DNA of 5,195 bases, from contig VBPQ01000115.1 of the NCBI GenBank assembly GCA_005877185.1, positions 1 to 5,195 of the forward strand, written 5' to 3'. Position numbers and translations under genes: made by a program. The notes beneath the pieces were generated by a model. That model had not been told where the DNA came from. It made no database searches and was given only the letters and a program-made list of their open reading frames with translations. This document shows positions 1-5,195 of the stretch, one piece after another; the first letter of the stretch is position 1, and every line of letters starts with the position of its first letter. This stretch comes from Nitrososphaerota archaeon. GTDB lineage: Archaea; Thermoproteota; Nitrososphaeria; Nitrososphaerales; Gagatemarchaeaceae.

Positions 1-3
1 AGT

Positions 4-24
4 GAGGCCGCGCGCGAGGGCCTC
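4..24. repeat. Inverted repeat just after the dinB stop codon
   Basis: GAGGCC (4-9) and GGCCTC (19-24) form a perfect six-pair stem with a nine-base GC-rich loop, starting two bases after the dinB TAG (27-29). In the dinB transcript it would fold as a hairpin next to the stop. It might protect the mRNA 3' end or assist termination, but the downstream T-tract typical of archaeal termination cannot be assessed because the window ends here. Confidence 0.4.
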
Positions 25-26
25 GG

Positions 27-1154
27 CTACCCGCTCTCCTCCTTTATCCCCAGCCAGCTCTCGATGCTGGCTTGCCTAGCGGACATCATCCTCAACCCTG
101 AGATTCTCACGCCCACGAGCCTCACCTTCTTCTTCCCCGATCTGAACCGCGATAGGAGGAGGAGGGCTTCCCTGCGAATCACCCCTCTGTCCTGCGTGCT
201 GGCCACGAGTCTCGTCTCGCGGGTGTGGGTCTCGAAACCCTCGAACCTGATCTTGATGCCCACGCTCTTGAAGCTCAACCTCGCGTCTACCGCTCGGCTC
301 GCGAGTTCCTCTGCCATCGCCCCAACCATCTGCTCTATCACGTCCCAGTCGGTGGTATCCTCCTCGAGGGTTCGCTCGGTGCTGAGCGACCTTGAAGGCT
401 GCTCGCGTATCTCCGCCCGCTCGACGCCGTTCGCGACCTGCACCAACCAGCGGGCCATCCTCCCCAGCCTTCGCCCGAGCTGATTCTCGTCAGCCTTCTG
501 GAGGTCCCCAATCGTGGTGATCCCGAGGCCCTGAAGGAGGAGCTCGGTCTTCCTCCCGACTCCCGTGATTCTCCCGATGGGCAGCGGAGCGAGGAATTCC
601 TTGGCTCTTCCGCGCGGGATGAGGGTGACGCGATCCGGCTTGTTGATATCTGTCGCTATCTTCGCCGCCGACTTGTTCTCGGCGATTCCGACCGAGCAGG
701 TGAGACCCGTCTTCTCTATCAGTTCGCGCCTCAGCCTCTCGACGAGGGAGAGGGCGGCCGCCGGAGTCTTGACCCGGTCGGAGACGTCAAGGAAGGCTTC
801 GTCGATGCTTACCTGCTCGAACTTGTCGGCGAAGCGACGGACTACCTCCATCACCTTCGTCGAAAGACTGACGTAATAGTCGAAGTCTGGCCTCACGTAG
901 ACGGCTCCCGGGCACAGGGCCCACGCCCGGGATATCGGCATCCCCGACCTGACACCGTATCCCCTCGAGACGTAGTTGCAGGCGACTACGACGCCGCGGC
1001 CCTTCCCTTCTCTGGGGTCGGCGCCGACGATCACCGGTTTGGCCGCGAAGGCGGGATTTCGCCGAATCTCCGCCGAGGCGTAGAATGAATCCATGTCCAC
1101 GTGGAGGATGAACCTGTCGCCCGGGGTTTCCTCTAGGAGGGAGGGGTCGGACAA
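27..1154 (-). CDS. dinB: Y-family translesion DNA polymerase (DinB / Dpo4-like, Pol IV)
   Basis: This is a lesion-bypass DNA polymerase of 375 residues that inserts nucleotides opposite damaged template bases; it is distributive, error-prone and lacks proofreading. The palm carries HVDMDSFYAS at residues 18-27 and SIDEAFLD at 116-123, giving D20, D118 and E119 as the metal-binding catalytic triad. Y25 sits at the steric-gate position that excludes ribonucleotides, as Y12 does in Sulfolobus Dpo4. Y61, R64 and K172 align by motif with the Dpo4 triphosphate contacts. A helix-hairpin-helix lies at about 194-213 (GRITGVGRKTELLLQGLGIT), and the little finger spans roughly 245-355. The C-terminus holds QASIESWL (361-368), a good PCNA-interacting (PIP) box. 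The start is TTG: no ATG or GTG lies between the upstream in-frame stop (1194-1196) and the first catalytic strand, and the first later candidate, GTG at V19, would remove that strand. The gene lies 55 bases after leuS. The family is certain; the exact start is probable. Confidence 0.96.
   Translation of the reverse strand: MSDPSLLEETPGDRFILHVDMDSFYASAEIRRNPAFAAKPVIVGADPREGKGRGVVVACNYVSRGYGVRSGMPISRAWALCPGAVYVRPDFDYYVSLSTKVMEVVRRFADKFEQVSIDEAFLDVSDRVKTPAAALSLVERLRRELIEKTGLTCSVGIAENKSAAKIATDINKPDRVTLIPRGRAKEFLAPLPIGRITGVGRKTELLLQGLGITTIGDLQKADENQLGRRLGRMARWLVQVANGVERAEIREQPSRSLSTERTLEEDTTDWDVIEQMVGAMAEELASRAVDARLSFKSVGIKIRFEGFETHTRETRLVASTQDRGVIRREALLLLSRFRSGKKKVRLVGVRISGLRMMSARQASIESWLGIKEESG
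52..72. repeat. Inverted repeat inside the PIP-box codons of dinB
   Basis: AGCCAGC (52-58) and GCTGGCT (66-72) form a perfect seven-pair stem with a seven-base loop. It lies within the codons of the PCNA-binding motif, so the coding constraint (Ala-Ser and Ser-Trp-Leu codons) may be the whole explanation. Confidence 0.35.
907..931. repeat. GC-only inverted repeat inside dinB
   Basis: CCCGGGC (907-913) and GCCCGGG (925-931) form seven G-C pairs around an eleven-base loop that itself contains GGGCCC. It lies in the finger-domain codons of dinB. In GC-rich DNA this may be chance. Confidence 0.3.
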
Positions 1155-1173
1155 ACTAACCCTTTCGGCGGGA

Positions 1174-1186
1174 GGGGCTCGACCCC
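1174..1186. repeat. Small inverted repeat in the leuS-dinB spacer
   Basis: On the minus strand this reads GGGGTCGAGCCCC: four G-C pairs plus a possible T-G wobble around a CGA loop. It sits between the leuS stop and the dinB start. There is no T-run after it, so it does not look like an archaeal terminator. It could form a small mRNA hairpin between the two cistrons; its function is unknown. Confidence 0.35.
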
Positions 1187-1196
1187 TTAAGAGTTA
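1183..1196 (-). promoter_or_regulatory. Weak TATA-like element upstream of dinB
   Basis: The minus strand reads TAACTCTTAAGGGG in the leuS-dinB spacer, the only A/T-leaning patch there. Its TTAA core lies about 33 bases before the dinB TTG. Archaeal TATA boxes sit about 25-30 bases before the transcription start, so a promoter here would give a leader of only a few bases. The match to a TTTAWA-type box is poor and no clear purine-rich BRE is seen. Plain read-through from leuS is an equally good explanation. Confidence 0.15.
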
Positions 1197-1209
1197 CCGA
1201 CCTACGAGG

Positions 1210-4038
1210 CTACTCCAGGTAGAAGGCGGGTTTCAGGGGCAGCGCGTCTTTCGCTCTCTTTCCCGGGTCATGAATCCCCCGCGTCCCGGCCTTCATTATC
1301 GCTACCGGGAGACCGATTTCCTTCGCTAGGAAGTCTGAGGCTTCACTCAGCAAACCGTACTCGTCGAAGTCGGGCTGCGAGACGAACATGGAGACAAGCT
1401 CCTCTCCTACCTCATACTGCAGCTTGACCACGCGTTCCGGAGCGATCCCCAGGCTCGCGAATCTCTTTACCACCCCGCCCAGGCTCTCCTTCTTCGCCCT
1501 CGCCTTCGCCACATCGGCGAAGTAGCTCCTCGCGTCATCAGAGGCTACGTAGACGTTCAGCTTCTGCTTCGGCTGCTTCACGATCTTGAGCAGGTTGCGT
1601 GCATCATCCAGCACCCTCCTGACGACCAGCTCCGACAGCTCGGCCGCGTCGTCTCTGGGGAAGTCCTTCGGCGACGGCCAGTCAGCGGTGCAGACCAACC
1701 CCTTCCCTCCGAGCATTCGGTTGAGCTCCTCGGAGACGAAGGGAACGAATGGAGAGAGCATCCTGACCCAGGCGGAGAAGACCTCCGTCAGGGTCTGGCG
1801 CCTGGGCTTCTCGGTTCGGTGCAGGTACCACCTCAGGTCGTTCCAGACGTCTAAGAGGGCGGCTGAGATCGCCCGGCGTGTCCTCATCTCCTCCATCGAA
1901 GCCGACACAATAGCTATCCTCCTGTTCATCGTAGAGGTCAGCCACCTGTCGAGGTGGTCGGGGGCTCTCGTAACCGCAATGTTCAGGTTCTTCTCGACGA
2001 AGGAGATGAGGGAATCGACCTTCGCCTTCGTGTCCTCGGCGTTCTTCGCACGCCAGTCCGTATCCTCCATCCCGTCTCCGGTCAGGACGACAGTTGCCCG
2101 GACGGCGTCGGCGCCAAACTTCTCCAGCGCGTCCTTCCAGGTGACAAAGACTCCGTGCGACTTGCTCATCCGCTGCCCCTCGATCTGGATCATCCCGTTG
2201 ACGCTGAACCCCCTGGGCCAGAACTTCTCCCCGAACATCGCCTCGTGATGGAAGGCGAAGAAGGTGAGGTGGTTGGGTATCAGCTCCTTTCCAGAGTTCC
2301 TGAGGTCGACGGGGTACCAATAGAGGAACTCCGCCCTCATCTCCCTCAAGACCGTCTCGGACATCTTGGCTGCCTTCGCCAGGTTGGCCGCGGCGCCCTT
2401 CCCCAGGATGACGAAGTCCAGAACCTCGGGAGAGAGGTGATCAGGCTTCGCCCTCTCCGCGTTGACGAACTTGTTGATCGTGTAGAACGCCATGTAGATC
2501 GTCGAGTCGCTGAGAGTCTCCACGATCCACTCCTTGTCCCAGGGCAGCTTCGTCCCCATGCCAGACCTCCTCGCGCAGGGCCAGTCTCTCAGCCAGTCGA
2601 TCGTGGCGTTGTACCACTCCCTTGATTCTGGGGGGAAGACGCTCGCCCTCCTGAGGAGCTCCTTCGTCTTCGCCTTCCACTCTTCGTTCGAGTAGTTCAG
2701 GAACCACTGATTCTCGAGTATCTTCACGTAGCACCTCGTCCCGCAGCGGCAGATCACTCGCTGCGGCAGCTCCTGCATCTTGGTCAGGTGCCCCTCCTTG
2801 GAGAGCACCTCGGTTATCCTCTCCTTCGCCTCACTGACCTTCATTCCCGGGAAGCCAGTGTTCGCTTTCATCACCCCTCTGTGGAACTCTTCCTTGTAGA
2901 CCCCCGCCGTCGCCTCCTCAAGCCTCGCGTCAGTCGAATCCTTGATCCCGAACTTCTTCACCGCATCCTCAGCGGGATACTGAGAATGTCCTGGGACTTC
3001 GATCATGGAAATCAGTTCGATTCGGTCGGCTATCTCCTTCACCTGCCCGGACACCCCTGCTCCACCGGACTGGATCTCCCTCAACCCCATGTAGTCGTAG
3101 GGTGCGTGAGCGGGGACGCTGTAGACCACACCCGTCGCCAGGTCGGGGTCGACGAACCTGGAGGGGAGTATCGGGAGGGAGGCGCCTGTCAGAGGTGCCG
3201 TCGCGTACCTCCCCACCAGGTCCGCCCCTGAGAAGGAGCGCACGGGAGTGACCTGATGCTTCTGCTCGGCCAGCCTTCGCAACGCGGAAGAGCTCACTAT
3301 CCACAGCTCCCCATCCACCCTAGCTTCGGAGTATTCGGCGGCGGGGTCGACCCAGAGGTTGGTGGCGCCGAAGACTGTCTCGGGTCTCAGAGTTCCAGCG
3401 ACTAGGGCGAAGTCTCCCAGCTTGAACTTCAACAGGTTGAACTCCTCTGGAGAAACACCCTCACCCTCCAGCCTGTCATGGTCACCCGTGGGGCTCTGGT
3501 CGAGGGAGCACCAGACAACCGGGTGCGTCCCCTGTACCACGTAGCCCAGCTCTCTCAATCGAAGATACTGCCACTCGATGAATCTCTTGTAGGCGGGGTC
3601 GACGGTGGTGAACTCCCTCCTCCAGTCGATAGAGAATCCCGTTGACTGCACAACCCTTCGACTAACCTTCGTGTAGTACGATGCCAGGTATTCCGGGTTG
3701 GTGAATTTCTTGACCTCATCGGCTGGTACGCCGTCGATCTCGATGAACGCCCGCCGAACTTGAGCGTCGCCCTGCTCGAGCCTGTAGCTCATTCCTGCGA
3801 TCGTTTCCCCAGTCCAGTGCCAGGACCAGGGGAAGAGCACATTGTACCCCTGCATCCGTTTGAAGCGCGCGTAGACGTCGACGCGCGTCGCGCTGAAGCA
3901 GTGGCCTATGTGGACCGGGCCATTCATGTACGGATAGGGGAAGGTGACGAAGACCTTCTTCTTGCCCTTCAGAGGGTCCGACTCGAAGAGGTGCCTCTCG
4001 TTCCATGCCTTCAACCATTTCTTCTCGTACTCTGCCAT
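1210..4038 (-). CDS. leuS: Leucyl-tRNA synthetase, archaeal/eukaryotic type
   Basis: This cytoplasmic class I synthetase charges tRNA(Leu) with leucine, using ATP. It is 942 residues, a usual archaeal length. HIGH is intact at 43-46 after TFPYPYMNG, and the KMSKS loop appears as RMSKS at 623-627 with the second lysine (K626) kept. The CP1 editing domain, which hydrolyses mischarged tRNA, covers roughly 205-410. It has the threonine-rich element TLRPETVFGATN (216-227) and SVPAHAPYDY, in which D315 is at the conserved editing-aspartate position. CRCGTRC at 430-436 is a probable zinc-binding cluster, followed by the SDSTIYMAFYTI and PVDLRNSGKELIPNHL signatures of this LeuRS type. A helical anticodon-domain bundle (about 665-800) and a C-terminal domain (about 815-942, ending ALPLKPAFYLE) follow. 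The ATG at 4038 is chosen because MAEYEKKW matches the family N-terminus; the frame stays open upstream to 4305, but that part overlaps alaS and encodes arginine-rich nonsense. It starts 5 bases after the alaS stop. Confidence 0.98.
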   Translation of the reverse strand: MAEYEKKWLKAWNERHLFESDPLKGKKKVFVTFPYPYMNGPVHIGHCFSATRVDVYARFKRMQGYNVLFPWSWHWTGETIAGMSYRLEQGDAQVRRAFIEIDGVPADEVKKFTNPEYLASYYTKVSRRVVQSTGFSIDWRREFTTVDPAYKRFIEWQYLRLRELGYVVQGTHPVVWCSLDQSPTGDHDRLEGEGVSPEEFNLLKFKLGDFALVAGTLRPETVFGATNLWVDPAAEYSEARVDGELWIVSSSALRRLAEQKHQVTPVRSFSGADLVGRYATAPLTGASLPILPSRFVDPDLATGVVYSVPAHAPYDYMGLREIQSGGAGVSGQVKEIADRIELISMIEVPGHSQYPAEDAVKKFGIKDSTDARLEEATAGVYKEEFHRGVMKANTGFPGMKVSEAKERITEVLSKEGHLTKMQELPQRVICRCGTRCYVKILENQWFLNYSNEEWKAKTKELLRRASVFPPESREWYNATIDWLRDWPCARRSGMGTKLPWDKEWIVETLSDSTIYMAFYTINKFVNAERAKPDHLSPEVLDFVILGKGAAANLAKAAKMSETVLREMRAEFLYWYPVDLRNSGKELIPNHLTFFAFHHEAMFGEKFWPRGFSVNGMIQIEGQRMSKSHGVFVTWKDALEKFGADAVRATVVLTGDGMEDTDWRAKNAEDTKAKVDSLISFVEKNLNIAVTRAPDHLDRWLTSTMNRRIAIVSASMEEMRTRRAISAALLDVWNDLRWYLHRTEKPRRQTLTEVFSAWVRMLSPFVPFVSEELNRMLGGKGLVCTADWPSPKDFPRDDAAELSELVVRRVLDDARNLLKIVKQPKQKLNVYVASDDARSYFADVAKARAKKESLGGVVKRFASLGIAPERVVKLQYEVGEELVSMFVSQPDFDEYGLLSEASDFLAKEIGLPVAIMKAGTRGIHDPGKRAKDALPLKPAFYLE
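3866..3887. repeat. GC-rich inverted repeat near the 5' end of leuS
   Basis: CGCGCGT (3866-3872) and ACGCGCG (3881-3887) form a seven-pair stem around an eight-base loop, about 150 bases into leuS and just after the HIGH codons. It is explained at least partly by the Ala-Arg and Thr-Arg codons of the protein. Confidence 0.3.
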
Positions 4039-4043
4039 GGCGC

Positions 4044-5195
4044 TCAGCCTCTGACGAGAGACGCCACGGTCCCTTCTACGGACTGGACTGCATCTTCGAT
4101 GCGGTCTAGCGAGGGACCGCCTCCCTGCGCGAAGGCCGCCGACCCTCCACCTGAGCCGCCGAGCTGACCCGCGACCTGTCTGGCTATCTCGCCTGCAGAG
4201 AGACCGCTCTCTCTGGCCTTGGCGCCCACAAAGCAGACGACTCTGGCGGAATTTCCGATGACAAAGACGTTGACGTAGACTAGGGAGGGGTCGGATTCGG
4301 TGCACTTCTGTCCTTGAGCAATAATTAGCTCCTCACCGAGCGGCGACTGGCTTCCGACATAAAGCTTTACCCCCTTCACCTCTTTTGCGGAGGAGAGTAC
4401 CTCGGCGGTCGATAACTCGACCATCCTCTGCCCAAGCGCCTTCTCCCTTGCTCTGACGGCTTCCAGCTCCGACTTGAGAGACTCGGCTACCTTCGCGATG
4501 TTCTCTCTCTGGGTCTCGAGGGTTGCCGACACCCGGTTCAGAGCCGAGTCCATCCGGTGGACATACTCAATCGCCGACTCCCCGGCGACGAACTCCAGCC
4601 TTTCGACCCCATCCTGAACTCGTTCTGCCTTCGTTATCTTCACCAAGCCGACGTCGCCGGTTCTCTTCGCGTGGGTGCCTCCGCAGGCCTCGATGTCCCA
4701 GTTTCCGATGTTGACTATCCTAATCGATTTTGTGGGGACTATCCCGCCTTGGTAGATTCGGAAGCCGTACCTCTCCTCCGCCTCTTGCCGGGGCATGAAG
4801 GAAGTGTTCACGGGGAGATTCTTCCTGACGACCTCGTTTGCGAGGTCCTCGATCTTCTCGACCTCCTGCTGCGTCAGGTGCGCAAAGTGGGTTATGTCCA
4901 GCCTCCCGTAATCCTCTTCCTTGAAGGCGGAGTGCTGCCAGACCCAGGGGCCTAGCACCTGTCTCGAGGACCCGTTCAGGATGTGGGTAGCGGTGTGGAT
5001 CTGGGTTATCTTCCTCCGTCGGGTCCCCTCCACCTGGCAGTCGACCGTCGCACCGCTCCTCGGCACCTTTCCGACGACGCTGTGGATCACGACATCCCCG
5101 AACTTCACCACGTCTGTGACCTCAGCATCCCCGATCTTACCGTGGTCCGGCTCCTGACCCCCTCCCCTGGGGTAGAAGGCTGTCCTGTCGAGTAC
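4044..5195 (-). CDS. alaS: Alanyl-tRNA synthetase, 3' part (5' end outside window)
   Basis: This is the C-terminal 383 residues of a class II synthetase that charges tRNA(Ala) and clears Ser- and Gly-tRNA(Ala). The reading frame is open to the window edge, so the aminoacylation and tRNA-recognition domains (several hundred residues) lie outside. Residues here are counted from the edge. The fragment begins VLDRTAFYPRGGGQ, a typical start of the editing region. The editing active site has HTATH (H67, H71) and CGGTH (C171, H175), which are the four conserved metal ligands, all present. DGVERLEFVAG follows, then a heptad-like charged helix at about 211-261 that probably forms the coiled-coil linker. 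The C-Ala domain (about 262-383) contains the glycine-rich motif GGSGGGSAAFAQGGG (346-360). Bacterial enzymes such as that of E. coli have KGGGRPDMAQAGG there, so the PDM segment is replaced. The gene ends in TGA 5 bases before leuS. The GTG at 5111 is an internal valine codon, not the start. Confidence 0.97.
   Translation of the reverse strand, partial: VLDRTAFYPRGGGQEPDHGKIGDAEVTDVVKFGDVVIHSVVGKVPRSGATVDCQVEGTRRRKITQIHTATHILNGSSRQVLGPWVWQHSAFKEEDYGRLDITHFAHLTQQEVEKIEDLANEVVRKNLPVNTSFMPRQEAEERYGFRIYQGGIVPTKSIRIVNIGNWDIEACGGTHAKRTGDVGLVKITKAERVQDGVERLEFVAGESAIEYVHRMDSALNRVSATLETQRENIAKVAESLKSELEAVRAREKALGQRMVELSTAEVLSSAKEVKGVKLYVGSQSPLGEELIIAQGQKCTESDPSLVYVNVFVIGNSARVVCFVGAKARESGLSAGEIARQVAGQLGGSGGGSAAFAQGGGPSLDRIEDAVQSVEGTVASLVRG
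4048..4052 (-). promoter_or_regulatory. Probable ribosome binding site of leuS
   Basis: AGAGG on the minus strand ends 9 bases before the leuS ATG and is complementary to the usual archaeal 16S rRNA 3' end (CACCUCCU). It lies within the last codons of alaS, so ribosomes finishing alaS pass over it. Together with the 5-base gap between stop and start, this suggests translational coupling. The match is short, so confidence is moderate. Confidence 0.45.

Noticed and set aside
1155..1209. A small RNA or tRNA gene in the leuS-dinB spacer
   Set aside because: The spacer is only 55 bases with one four- to five-pair hairpin; it is too short for a tRNA and has no cloverleaf elements.
1682..2320. Second minus-strand reading frame of 212 codons inside leuS
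   Set aside because: It is an out-of-frame copy of the well-supported leuS region, full of arginine and proline, with no recognisable domain. Long shadow frames are expected in GC-rich DNA.
1586..2625. Long plus-strand reading frames opposite leuS (1586-2248 and 1954-2625)
   Set aside because: They are antisense to conserved leuS codons, have no recognisable motif, and their composition reflects the complement of the real gene.
4039..4305. Extension of leuS by 89 codons upstream of the ATG at 4038
   Set aside because: The frame is open, but it overlaps alaS in another frame, encodes an arginine-rich sequence without LeuRS similarity, and the family N-terminus begins at MAEYEKKW.
4318..4336. 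A/T-rich patch (TAATTATT on the minus strand) inside alaS as a possible internal promoter for leuS
   Set aside because: It encodes the Leu-Ile-Ile-Ala stretch of the C-Ala domain, lies about 280 bases before leuS, and has no supporting BRE or leader features.

Overview
This window holds three protein genes, all on the minus strand, that look like consecutive members of one transcription unit in an archaeon. In transcription order they are the 3' part of alaS (alanyl-tRNA synthetase, cut by the right edge), a complete leuS (leucyl-tRNA synthetase) and a complete dinB-type gene (Y-family translesion DNA polymerase). Every plus-strand reading frame overlaps one of these genes and encodes nothing recognisable, so none is annotated.

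The archaeal assignment rests on several traits. The leucyl-tRNA synthetase is of the archaeal/eukaryotic type, with the TFPYPYMNG lead-in to HIGH, a DHDxxEGE element, a CRCGTRC cluster, and MSKS followed by HG rather than the bacterial arrangement. The polymerase resembles Sulfolobus Dpo4/Dbh and ends in a PCNA-binding motif, which is an archaeal sliding-clamp feature. The DNA is GC-rich by eye. I cannot assign a phylum with confidence.

Layout, right to left: alaS occupies 5195 to 4044 and contains the editing domain, a coiled-coil linker and the C-terminal C-Ala domain. After a 5-base gap, leuS runs from 4038 to 1210 (942 residues). A 55-base spacer (1155-1209) contains a weak TTAA-type element and a small hairpin. 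It is followed by dinB from 1154 to 27 (375 residues, TTG start). The last 26 bases, beyond dinB, contain a GC-rich inverted repeat just after the stop codon. No stretch longer than 55 bases lacks a gene, and I see no RNA genes, mobile elements or CRISPR.

The two synthetases charge tRNA(Ala) and tRNA(Leu), and both carry editing domains that hydrolyse mischarged tRNA. The polymerase copies past damaged template bases. The alaS-leuS spacing strongly suggests co-transcription. Whether dinB shares the transcript is less certain. I do not see a previously undescribed system here. The most notable points are the gene neighbourhood, the forced TTG start of dinB, and a sequence variant in the leucyl-tRNA synthetase active site.
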